Below are positions 9,762 to 19,165 of a stretch of DNA of 64,000 nt, piece after piece. Within the stretch, counting starts at the first letter, position 1; the number at the start of each line of letters is the position of its first letter. The notes under the pieces are model-generated. The model was not told the DNA's origin and made no database searches. It was given only the letters and a program-made list of their open reading frames with translations. The stretch comes from Cordylochernes scorpioides (lineage: Eukaryota; Arthropoda; Arachnida; Pseudoscorpiones; Chernetidae): contig CP092882.1 in NCBI GenBank assembly GCA_030710605.1, positions 1,962,784-2,026,783 of the forward strand, in the 5' to 3' direction. A program made the position numbers and the translations under genes.

Positions 9762-11968
9762 CAGTATAACCTCGTTAATTCGACATACCCCAATTCGACA
9801 CTCGGCGATAATTCGACCATGTTCCAATGTCCCGACCTCCGGCCTATCAAATAACAAACCGTAATTCGACAGTATCGATAATACGACAGTTCTGATAGTT
9901 CGACCATTTTAAAATTCGAATTTCGACAGTTGAATGTTATTTTACATGCAACTTTACCGCTAAACGGTATTACGGCGGCGACGATCGGCATCGGCGGGCG
10001 CCGATACGATCGCGCCTGCGCACTTTTGGTTTCTGGTTAGTTTAAGTTTCACTTTGCAGTGCCGTTGCGCAATTTCGCGGATATTATTGTTGTTTTTTTT
10101 TACGCGGGAATTTCGGCATCATGCGCTAACTAATAATCATTTTTATTTTTTATTTTTAACATTGAAATATTTTAGCTATTTTTAAATTTATAAATAATTT
10201 CTTTTAAATAAATAAATCTTTATAAAATGATCCAACAATGATTATGATAACATTTTAATTCAATATTCTGTGTTAATTTGAATAAATGAGTGGGGCAAGA
10301 ATGTCAGGTTCTGCCAAAAAAAATTGGAAACGTAGTCAGTATCACCAGCTCACTTATGTGGAAAAAATGAAAATTATAGAAGAAATAGAACAAGGAAAAT
10401 CACATAGTCAAATTTGCAGAGAGAGAAATATTCCACGGTCCACCATTAGCACAATTTTTAAAAATAAATTCGCCATAAAATCTGCCTTTTTAAAATCTAA
10501 TTTTAGCTCTACCTTGAAACGTGATCGTGACGGGGAATTCCCAGAGATTGAAGAAGCCCTGTTTAGGTGGATAAGGCAGGCAAATGCCATGAAACTTGCC
10601 ATAAATGGCAATATCTTGAAAGAAAAGGCTATACTCTTGGCCTTGAAAAAATGGGTCAAGATAATTTTGAAGCTAGCAATGGCTGGCTAGAAAAGTTTAA
10701 GGCCAGAAGGAATATTGCTTTTAAACGACTTCATGGAGAAGCTGGAAGTGTGGATGCCAATAGTGTAGACACTTGGAAAGGTGGGATTATTCCTTCACTT
10801 TTAGCTAAATACAGCCCACAGGACATTTTCAATGCTGATGAAACAGGGTTATTTTATAAACTTTTGCCTAATCAAACAATGACTATCAGAGGTGAGAAAT
10901 GTGAAGGGGGTAAGAAGTCTAAAGAGAGAATTACAGTGTTGGTATGCTGTAATATGGATGGAAGTGAAAAACTGCCTTTACTTTATATTGGGAAATATAG
11001 AAGACCACGATGCTTCCATGGCATGAATATTCCCTCAAATTATCATTTTAATAAAAAAGCCTGGATGACTGGGGCAATTTTTTACGGATTGGCTGAAAAA
11101 ATTGGACCAAATATTCAAAAGAAGAGAAAGAAATTTTTTATTAATTTTAGATAATTGCCCAGCCCACCAAATACCTGAAGGGTTACAGAACATTGAAATA
11201 AGATTTTTGCCCGCCCTAACTACAAGTGCATTACAACCCTGTGATATGGGTATCATTAAAGCCCTAAAAGACCAATATAGGAAACGAATGATAACTATAT
11301 TGACTTCTTGGAAGTTGATAAAGATGTGCAAGTTGCTGGGGAACAGTCCATTGAAGAAATTGTAAAGGAGGGTAATGGGTAAAGAAGAAGACGAAGAGGT
11401 AGAGCCAACAGAAAAAAATTAAACAAAACATCAATAACACCTGCAGCAGCAGTGGATGCCTTTAATACAATAAAAACTCTTTGCTATTTAAAAGACATTT
11501 CTGAGGAAGAAAGGCATGCATGTCTTTTAAAAATAGACTATCTGGAATACATCCTGAATAGGATTTCAGAGAAAAAACAGACATCTATAAAACATTTTTT
11601 TTTAATCTTGATTCTTTTCAAATAATATTTTTTAATTTTCTTTTTATTTTCCATATTTATTTTATTTAAACTATTATTCACAATTGGAATAAAATATTAT
11701 TTGTTTCGAAAATATGTATTATTGCCATTTTGTCCCAGATACTAAAAGTTATTCATGAAAATAAAAAATAAATATAAAAAAGTACACACACAATGGTTTC
11801 AATTAATATCATTAATTTATATTACAAAGCTATTTATAAAAAAATATATATATATATTATTTTAGCTAGTTAGATGATTAGCTAATCATCTAACCTTAAT
11901 TCAACACTTCCTTTAATTCAACCGAAAGCTCTGATCCCTTGGGGTGTTGAATTAAAGAGGTTCGACTG
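9762..11968 (+). mobile_element. Tigger/pogo-family DNA transposon
   Basis: A 2,207-bp element flanked by TA on both sides. The left terminus is CAGTATAACCTCGTTAATTC; the right terminus, read inverted, is CAGTCGAACCTCTTTAATTC. The second fold-back arm preserves the empty site (AGATTATATATCG), which confirms the TA target and the exact borders. One decayed transposase is encoded. Confidence 0.92.
10286..11365 (+). pseudogene. Tigger-like transposase, frameshifted
   Basis: Cut-and-paste transposase of the pogo/Tigger group; the family moves DNA flanked by TA targets. Residues 1-130 hold a psq/CENP-B-type helix-turn-helix (LTYVEKMKIIEEIEQGKSHS, then ERNIPRSTISTIFKNK) and the start of the second DNA-binding domain, which continues in the next frame (NGWLEKFKARRNI). 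The DDE domain shows FNADETGLFY for the first aspartate, LDNCPAH for the second and LQPCDMGIIKAL for the third, spaced DD30D. Reading requires a shift near 10650 and another near 11130; further C-terminal coding (SITPAAAVDAFN) follows after 11365. All three catalytic residues persist, but the gene cannot give an intact protein. Confidence 0.9.
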
Positions 11969-12535
11969 TATATCGTTTTTAAAGAGGAATCTATGTAAAT
12001 ATAGTACAAAATATCTTAAAGAAATTTACATAATTGAATAAATATAAAGAATCAACTATAGACAGTTTAGTGGAGAGAAAAATGAAATGGCTATTGTTTT
12101 ATATGGCTTTTGAAGATTTTTCAGGATAGAAGGGGAACGTATTGTGATGGCAACTGTATACTTTTGTTCAATGGTTTAGGGTGCTTCATGGTTTCTATTG
12201 CTTCAAGAATGAGTCTTTGGGTTTTAGTTTTGGCATTTTTATGGAGGATTCTGGTATTATTGCAATAGAAACCATGAAGCACCTAAAACCATTGAATAAA
12301 AGTATACAGTTGCCATCACAATACGTTCCCCTTCTATCCTAAAAAATCTTCAAAAGCCATATAAAACAATAGCCATTTCATTTTTCTCTCCACTAAACTG
12401 TCTATAGTTGATTCTTTATATTTATTCAATTATGTAAATTTCTTTAAGATATTTTGTACTATATTTACATAGATTCCTCTTTAAAAACGATATATAATCT
12501 CTCTCTCGTCTGTCTTGTTTGTACACTATAGTTAG

Positions 12536-12563
12536 CTGAAGAAGGGCTTGCCCGAAAGCTTCC
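12536..12563 (+). ncRNA. Hammerhead-like core, AAAGCTT type
   Basis: CTGAAGA, one spare A, GGGC-TT-GCCC, GAAA, then GCTTC. The AGCT after GAA is self-complementary, as needed for a stem III shared between two molecules. The two-nt stem II loop and poor stem I make activity doubtful. The mirror copy is 9691-9718. Confidence 0.35.
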
Positions 12564-13066
12564 TTTAATCGCGTTAATAAAAAGAGTTGCGGCGATATAT
12601 GATTTCCTCTTTCTAAATTGTCGAAATCTGCAATCCGTTTACCATGAAAGGTCACTGTAATATATTTCAGAGTTATTGTCTGAATCCCAATATACATGTT
12701 GAAAGGTACAACTTCTTTAAGTTTTGTCCATGAGTGTATCTTTCAGAGTTATTGTCTGAATCCAGATATACATGCTAAAAGGTACAACTTCCTTAAGTTT
12801 TGTCCATAAGTGTATAATCCAAATTGTGCTTTATCATTTGTTTTTAATCATATTATTTTGTTTATTATTTATTTTAGATTAATCAGTGAAACAGCACCAC
12901 AGAGATTATGGGTATTATTTAAATTTGACCATTGACCACCATTTTTTGGGCAACATGTTAGATATAACTAAGATGCCAGTCGACATGTCTCCATGATGCT
13001 GCTCTTGTTGGTTGGCTATCATGACAGTCAGACCCAACCCTACCAAAATTGTTTCTTTTTTGCTTA

Positions 13067-13432
13067 TCCCTAGTACACGTGGTACAGGCCATGATAATCA
13101 ACAACAACAAAAGCCTTTATTTAGGGCATTCCGCCCCACACAGGATTCGCCGTAGGCCATGATAATCATGGTGGGTAGTTAGCAACTGCTTTTACTGTAA
13201 GCGCACCACATGTTTACACATGTGAAAAGCAGTTCGACTTTGCACTTACAAATGTGCCAGAGCCCCGTTTGGTTACTTGCATTCGCTGGTGGGGTTGGAC
13301 TTTTGCAAGAATCGGAGCCATTGGAGCATTTTTTTTTTTTTAACAGAAAAAAAGTGTCCAATGCGGGAATCGAACCCGGGTTGTAGTGGTCGAAAATCAA
13401 AGGTTTAGACCCTCCTTCCACCGACCCCCTAC
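13067..13432 (-). mobile_element. tRNA-derived SINE, family 1, with a small insertion
   Basis: The same head, body and tail as the other family-1 copies, read on the minus strand (B box GGGTTCGATTCCCGC). The tail is interrupted at 13100-13154 by a 55-bp retro-insertion. Confidence 0.85.
13100..13154 (-). mobile_element. 55-bp 5'-truncated retro-insertion with target duplication
   Basis: Bordered by identical 13-bp copies of GGCCATGATAATC (13087-13099 and 13155-13167). The minus-strand insert ends CCTAAATAAAGGCTTTTGTT(G/T)n, the same tail as near 47600 on the plus strand. The polarity, tail and duplication fit target-primed reverse transcription of a very short 3' end. Confidence 0.8.
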
Positions 13433-13918
13433 CAGGATTGTGAATTTGATCAATGAATATAGTCTCTATGACCTTGTATACAATGGGATAATTAAATAAA
13501 AAGGTGCCAGTTATCTTTTACCTTTAGTTTGGCTTACAATCTGATCTGTCCCAGCTACAGACCTTCCTACAATTGGCCTGACGAGAGCCAGAACTCAACA
13601 ACCTTCCTGGACCATGAGCCCAGTATTGTACCATGTATTGTGACCATGGCCCAATAGGATAGAGCACTGCAACAAATAAACCCACTGAAACATCCCTACG
13701 TTTATCTCATTAGTTAGGTCAGGTTAGGTTAAATGAGTTTTTTATTTTTTAAATAGAAATAATCTTCTTTTTTATCTCCACTTAATCACACTAAGGTATC
13801 AAGCTTGTAAAGCTTGTTGATGGTGTCTGCTGGGGACGAGTAGAGCTCATCAATGGATGAGTCAATACAGTCAATAATATGTCTTGGGGTTGCAGCCTGG
13901 GAATTAATAGAACCAATG

Positions 13919-14074
13919 ATAAGGTACAATTTGGATTATAGATTATAAACACAAGGTAATAAGACCAAATCCAAATAAATAAATAGTGTGTGATGTTTCA
14001 GTAACAGTGTTGTTACTGAAACGTCACACGCTATTTATTTATTTGGATTTGGTTTTATTACCTTGTGTTTAAAA
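13919..14074. repeat. Hammerhead-like fold-back, GAAACGTC family
   Basis: Compact inverted repeat, left arm TAAGGTACAATTTGG onward, right arm TTATTACCTTGTG. The two cores (GTTTCAGTAACAGTG and TTACTGAAACGTC) meet almost directly, leaving no loop or CTGANGA segment. Confidence 0.6.
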
Positions 14075-14076
14075 TA

Positions 14077-14341
14077 CACCAATACCTCGCTTTGCGTCGT
14101 TTCGTTTTGCATTTTTTTCAAAGTTGCGTCGCTGCTTAATTTTTACTAATTTTCACTGTGCGTCGTTAGATTTTCGAAGTTGCGTTGTTTTGGATTCGAG
14201 TCTTTAATTTTTTTTTTTTTCCTAAAATATGGCAACACCTTTGTTTTTGATTGCGCCTTCACATATTTTCACTATGCTTCGTTTCAATTTGTGTCGTGTT
14301 TTTTTTGGAAGGTAACACTGATGCAAATCGAGGTATGGGTG
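14077..14341. mobile_element. MITE, GCTTTGCGTCG family
   Basis: Starts CACCAATACCTCGCTTTGCG and ends with a diverged inverted copy (GCAAATCGAGGTATGGGTG), flanked by TA. A better-preserved sister is at 45361-45617. Confidence 0.8.
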
Positions 14342-14379
14342 TAGAACTATTTTGCATTCTGCAAGTAGGCTTAACAAAG

Positions 14380-14563
14380 AAGTTGGTGGACGAGTCGTTA
14401 AAACCTTCAATTCCCAACAGCCGTGAACTGGGTTTGAATCCTGCGTTGTACACTTTGTTTTAACAGTTGTGAATAACCTTCAGATATATTATTCATTGTT
14501 GTAAATATCATAAACTAGGAGGTTGTTCTTTTTGAACTGTACCTTGTAAAGTTATTTTGGAAA
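14380..14563 (+). mobile_element. Diverged tRNA-derived SINE, family 2
   Basis: GTTGGTGGACGAGTCGTTAA, a B-box relative (GGGTTTGAATCCTGCG), ATTATTCATTGTT and a tail with AAGTTATTTTGGAA. It is clearly older than the other copies. Confidence 0.6.
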
Positions 14564-14710
14564 CAGAGAGTAGGCTTAACATCGAATAATACAATCACTT
14601 ACATGTTTCCACTCTATGCAGAAATGAGTATCATGCAGAAATAATAATACTTTCTTAAGCTTTTTTCCTCCAAGAAATCCCTAAATACTTTCGTCCAAAT
14701 TTTTATAATA

Positions 14711-14972
14711 CACCTATCCCCCGATTTACACGGTAGATACGCTCCTGAGAAAAACAAGTAAATCGGGGGATAGGTGTACACAGAAATAAAAATAAAATGC
14801 ATTGACAGGTTAAAATATGTAGTCAGCACATAAGCTCGGGATTCCTCGTGAGATGTGTACACAGCGCATGTGTTCAATCACAGTAGCATTTAGTATAGTG
14901 CGATAAAAAAAAAAAAAACTTATTTGGAAAACCGTGTAAAAAAAAAGCACAGTGTAAATCGGGGGATAGGTG
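14711..14972. mobile_element. MITE, CCCCCGATTTAC family
   Basis: Begins CACCTATCCCCCGATTTACA and ends TGTAAATCGGGGGATAGGTG, flanked by TA. An extra copy of the right terminus lies inside at about 14755-14775, so the element is a composite or carries a duplicated end. Confidence 0.7.
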
Positions 14973-15012
14973 TACTCAATTTGTTACAAACCACTGAAAT
15001 TTCAAAAGTTTT

Positions 15013-15358
15013 TTAAATAGAATAAAGGGAGTGGAGGATTCAAGTTGCTTTTGTGGTATTAAGGAACAAACCTCAAGACATCTACTGATCGATTGCCCAG
15101 CATTTCAAGATTATAGAATGAAGAATAAACTAGTTGTTTGTGAACTTAACAATTTGATTTCCGATAAAAAAAAAAATCATATTTAAAGTTCAATACATTT
15201 TTTAAATACATTCTAAACTTTCTACAAAATCTGGATCTCTAATGTTTTCATGCGTTGAATAATGTAAATAACTTATGTAAATAAACTTTTCTCCTTGTTT
15301 GGCGCAAGTATCCCTTGCGGGATATAGCGCTTTGGAAATAAAATTATTGTAAAAAAAA
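15013..15358 (+). pseudogene. Non-LTR retrotransposon 3' remnant
   Basis: The peptide CFCGIKEQTSRHLLIDCPAF matches the Cys-x-Cys-Gly, His-Leu-Leu, Cys tail motif that follows the polymerase of several non-LTR clades. It is followed by stops, a 3' UTR with TATAGCGCTTTGGAAATAAA and an A-rich end near 15350. Strongly 5'-truncated. Confidence 0.5.
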
Positions 15359-15587
15359 TGCAGAAATATTTAGAATAAAAAGAGACGAATATTAAATGTA
15401 CAAAATTCAATTTATTTATTATCAATCTCATATGAAAATATCTGTCAATATTTAACAAAATTGATGAAACACTTACCAATATGGATATATTGTCCAGAAA
15501 TATGTATCAATTTACATTGATGTTTTAAAGTCCTTTAAAGGTCTTGTATATATACAAAAATGTTTGAAATTAAAATCAAAAGAAATA

Positions 15588-16151
15588 TTACATATTTGTA
15601 TCTTCTTTCCTAATATGCTTCAGCTGTTTCTTTGACATCTTTCTTAATTTAGTAGTGTCTTTTATAACTTGTACTGTTTCACCTTTTTTAATATTTTCTT
15701 CCCTTCTTTTAATAGCTTCTGCTTTTCTAAGTTTTCTCATTTTATTTTCTTCTTCCTTTCTGTTATTTATCTCACGTTGTCTCATTTTAACATCTAATAA
15801 CTCTGCTTTCTTTAACATTTTCTTTTTCCATGATGTCTTGCATGATTTATCTATTTTAAAGGTTGAAAAACTCTTTTTGTCTGCCCTCCAAACTCTTCCA
15901 GACTTTGACATTCCCCGTACCATTGGTGATGAATTTTTAACCAAAGTTGATCGTCGTTTGATATTAACTTTTGAGGATTCTAAATCTGTCTCTTTTGATT
16001 CTTTATTAGATTCCTGTTCTTTTGGGGAATTCATTTCAACATCTGTTGTTTCTGTATTTTTATCTTCTTCGTTTGATGAATCTACTGGCAATTTGTGATC
16101 ATCAACGTGCACCTCAATCGGTTCCATAAGTTCATCATCAACTCCCATCAT
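15588..16151 (-). CDS. CCDC86: CCDC86/Cgr1-like nucleolar protein
   Basis: A 187-residue protein. Residues 1-80 are acidic and low-complexity (EVHVDDHKLPVDSSNEEDKN). Residues 83-187 match the conserved C-terminal region of CCDC86 and yeast Cgr1: SKSGRVWRADKKSFSTFKID, then KTSWKKKM, a long Lys/Arg/Glu coiled coil, then VQVIKDTTKLRKMSKKQL and a short tail. Family members are nucleolar; Cgr1 acts in large-subunit rRNA processing. An in-frame TGA 12 nt upstream fixes the start at one of two adjacent ATGs; TAA is at 15588-15590. Human CCDC86 is about twice as long, mostly in its N-terminal part. The gene here has no intron, no frame break and no target duplication that I can see, so a functional gene is likelier than a retrocopy. 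An AATAAA on this strand lies near 15411. Confidence 0.88.
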   Translation of the reverse strand: MMGVDDELMEPIEVHVDDHKLPVDSSNEEDKNTETTDVEMNSPKEQESNKESKETDLESSKVNIKRRSTLVKNSSPMVRGMSKSGRVWRADKKSFSTFKIDKSCKTSWKKKMLKKAELLDVKMRQREINNRKEEENKMRKLRKAEAIKRREENIKKGETVQVIKDTTKLRKMSKKQLKHIRKEDTNM

Positions 16152-18123
16152 AAGGCGTTTTCAAGACTATTTAAAAATAGATTTTAAACGATCTATTTAA
16201 TATTATTCAAAATATTAAGAATTTGCCGTTTCGAAAATAACTTTAGAAACGGAAAATGTTTGTAAAAACTCAAAATAAACACATGTTTTAGAAAAACAGA
16301 GTTATTTCTTTTGAAAAACGGAGCTCAAGCTTTTTCATAGATAAATATAATTTCTAGATAAATACATATTCTAATTTTTGAAAATTATTTTTTAGAAAAT
16401 ATTTAAAATCACTAAAAAAACTTTTTAATAACTAGGGGCAGTCTTTGATCCCAAAATAATACGAAATCATAAGAAAAAGTGGTCAATAAAACAATTGTTC
16501 TTAAACCAGTTACATAAATACTTTGTTGCAATTTTTTTTCTTAATGTTAATGCGTATGTATATCTCAATATCCTAGTAAAATTAATCTCGTAAAAATAAA
16601 AATAAATTGCTGGTTTAAAAAAAAATTTAAACTCAAACAATAATTGTCAGTGGAAACTATTTATTGTCGTTTAGATCAATTTAACAATGAACCAGAGATT
16701 ATTACAGTAAGTGTATATCTAAAATAATTATTTTGGAAGTTAGGAAGAAATTGTCGAAATTGATTAACCCAAAATTTGTTAAGATAGCAAAAATTCATAG
16801 CACCAATCAGGATTTAATCAAAATTTAGATACCTTAATTAATAGAGACACTATTTAAAATTTCATTTTAAACATTAATGTTTTCAAAATGTTTATCTCCT
16901 TATTAGTTTGATATAAAAACAAACCCATTTATCATTTTATTATTTATACAACCACTTTGATTGCTGGACTACTGAACTTCCTTCCATGAAGAAGCCTCTG
17001 GGAATGGTGGGAGAATTTTCACAATACCGATCATTTTATTCAACTAAAAGTGTCTTTATGTTTTCAAAAGCAAAAAACTACACCAGATTAATTTTCTCTT
17101 TCTGTAAATAAGTGCCCCCTCCCCCAAGCATTTTGCTTAAAAAAAAACTTTAAAAGAAATTCCCCATCAGAATAGGATTCATTTTTACCCATGCATTCCA
17201 ACTGGGAATTTAAAAATAAATATATTCTTTGATGAAATAAATAAATTCGGATGAAAAATTTCTTGTCAAGAAAATTACTTGTCACTAGTTATTTTTCCTC
17301 AAAATAAAATAAATAACTCTTAAAAATAAATGTTTATTTCATTGAAAGGGGAATTCTTCTCAATCACCCTTGGGTTTTCTAATATTTAGAAATGACAGAA
17401 AAAGATAGGAAGCAAATTGAAGATATACGCTGGGATCATTAAAAAAAACTCGTGCCTTCTTTCGAAATAAGCATCAAATAAACATACCTTTTTTTTTTTT
17501 AATTTCTGAAAATTTATTTTTAGTTAGATATATCTCAGTAGAGAGAAGCTAACACTATGTATATATTGGGCTGATGACTATTGATACCTTGAACAGACTG
17601 CACCATAAAGAAATGCCAAGATTGGTTTATTAGATTTTTTATAAATTATTTCCAATATATTTTTGTCTTAATATCGTGAGAACACTTAGAAATACACACA
17701 CACACACACACAAAAGCAACCTTTTTGTTCAAATATACGATATATATATTAATAATATAATGATGGCATATAGTATCTTTCAACATTCATTTTCATGATA
17801 TCAGGTGTTTATGCTACAGAAGAACATTTCTTGAACGACTGCTAAAACATAGATACTGCTGGTCACTCCTTGAAGTTATCTTTTATTAGAGGTTGAATCA
17901 GAGTTCAGTTAAACAAATTTACGTCTTCAATTCTTAATATGGACTAGAGAGACCTCCACGATCTTATAAATGAAGGTCAACTCTCAAGTCAAAATATACA
18001 CGCTAAAACTAAACGCCATCTGTTCACGCAAACTTATGGACTCCAGCCAGTGACAAAGCCACAGCACCAGCTTTGAAAAATTCAAAACCCCCGCATGGAG
18101 ACCTTGGTTTTGGGTCTAATGGC
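16152..18123. other. AT-rich region upstream of CCDC86, no gene recognised
   Basis: Very AT-rich, with a short (CA)n run near 17696 and a TA-rich patch near 17740. Reading frames are short and unlike any family. It should include the CCDC86 promoter next to 16152, but no clear TATA or initiator stands out. Confidence 0.5.
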
Positions 18124-18288
18124 TTTTGTCAGTCCAGAGCTGGCTTGGATTTCATGCGATCGCGGGGAATTCTCGGAATTTTCCAAATAGATGGCGATTG
18201 GTTTTGATATATAATTTGACGGAAATTGATGTGAGAAATAATAGGGAAAAAAATAAAAAGGTCAGGTGTTGATATTAAAAATAAAAAA

Positions 18289-18690
18289 GGCATATCCTGA
18301 CAAGGAGCACATGTGCTTTTTAGATGCCAGAGAGAGCGCCATCTAGTGGAACATAAATCAACTAAATATTGATTTAGCCTGTTCCCTGATATTTGGTCAA
18401 CCCAATTTCTTGATAAATCAAGAAAAGCCATCCACGAACGCGTTTCGCGCTGTTGGCGCTCGTCAGCGTGGAGTAGGCTGTACCACTGCGACCAAAATAT
18501 TTTTGGTCCCAGAGGCTTCTTGAGAAACCAAGAAATAGGTATTTAATAAATGACTTTTTTTTAATCAAGAAATTGGGTTGGTCAAATATCAGGGAACAGT
18601 CTAAATCAGTGTTTAGTTGATTTCTGTTACACTAGATGGCGCTCTGACATCTAAAAATCACATGTGCTCCTGGTCAGGATATGCCTTTTT
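18289..18690. repeat. Fold-back element with hammerhead in its spacer
   Basis: The left arm 18289-18415 (GGCATATCCTGACAAGGAGC onward) and right arm 18567-18690 (ending GGTCAGGATATGCC) are inverted copies; each contains a GATGGCGCTCT or AGAGCGCCATC word. The spacer contains the hammerhead core at 18431-18472. A single-armed relative with a decayed core is at 37720-37910, and a more distant one at 39300-39460. Confidence 0.8.
18431..18472 (-). ncRNA. Hammerhead ribozyme, minimal type I, apparently intact
   Basis: On the minus strand: stem I TCCACG pairs perfectly with CGTGGA at the other end. Between them run CTGACGA, stem II GCGC-CAACA-GCGC, GAAA, then CGCGTT. All conserved core positions (CUGANGA, GAAA, U before the cleavage position) are present, giving a GUU cleavage triplet. 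ACGCGT is self-complementary, so stem III would form best between two molecules, as in known minimal hammerheads. Known Penelope-like elements carry such motifs; the host element here is inferred. Confidence 0.7.
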
Positions 18691-18989
18691 TTTATATATA
18701 GGAATGTTTTACATAGAAGCACTAAGACCCTGATGTAACTTTAAAATGACATAAAAATAAAAGTATCACCGGAAAAGGGTAGCACCCAGAAAAGTCGTGT
18801 ATAACAGATCGTTGACATTGTCCAAGCAACTCAGAGAGGATGTAAACATAATGGCCATACCAGTCCTTGATTGGACAACAAAGTCCGTCCTCTCTGACAT
18901 CACCATCAGCATATAAGCTGTGTTTTTCTTAGCCCAGAAGACAGCGGCAGTAGGGATGACAGAAAGCAGCAGAAGAATCAGAAGTCATG

Positions 18990-19165
18990 TTCCCATCCCT
19001 GGATACTTTTATTTTTCTGTTTATCATTACTCTTCTCAATTCATCCTTTCATACCTCATCCCTAAGGTTAGAAATAGTCCTTATTTCTCCTTGAAATGAA
19101 TTTCGATTTTTCATTCAAAAAGAAACACATGCGGATAGTTTTCAAATGTCGTTTTACAGTCTTGT
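18990..19165 (+). mobile_element. 5'-truncated SINE fragment, family 3, present only in copy 1
   Basis: Starts inside the tRNA-like head (TTCCCATCCCTGGATAC) and continues through the body (CATTACTCTTCTCAATTCAT, ACATGCGG). It is bordered by AGTCATGT and AGTCTTGT. Copy 2 has the uninterrupted site (AGTCATGTAGTTAGG). Confidence 0.75.

Larger units (their letters stand above)
9646..12608. repeat. Long fold-back with hammerhead-like ends, interrupted by Tigger
   Basis: The left arm is 9646-9761 plus 11969-12201, the spacer is 12202-12261, and the right arm is 12262-12608. The arms are near-perfect inverted copies of about 347 bp. Each outer part carries CTGAAGAAGGGCTTGCCCG followed by AAAGCTTC, at 9691-9718 (minus) and 12536-12563 (plus). 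A colinear non-inverted relative of spacer plus arm lies near 59540-59710, so the fold-back arose from a once-linear element. A Penelope-like origin is inferred. Confidence 0.8.
9514..12745. mobile_element. Tc1-like MITE split by a fold-back
   Basis: The 5' part at 9514-9640 (CTCATGGACAAAACTTAA to AAAGGTCACTGT) resumes at about 12650 with the same AAAGGTCACTGT and finishes with TTAAGTTTTGTCCATGAG near 12740. The 12-bp duplication AAAGGTCACTGT borders the inserted material. A further terminal segment of the same MITE follows to about 12815. Confidence 0.7.

Noticed and set aside
13712-13735. Telomere-like GGTTA repeats
   Set aside because: Only two or three imperfect GGTTA words (AGGTCAGGTTAGGTTAA); no array.
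15655-16098. 147-codon plus-strand frame opposite CCDC86
   Set aside because: It is the antisense shadow of the lysine/glutamate-rich CCDC86 gene.
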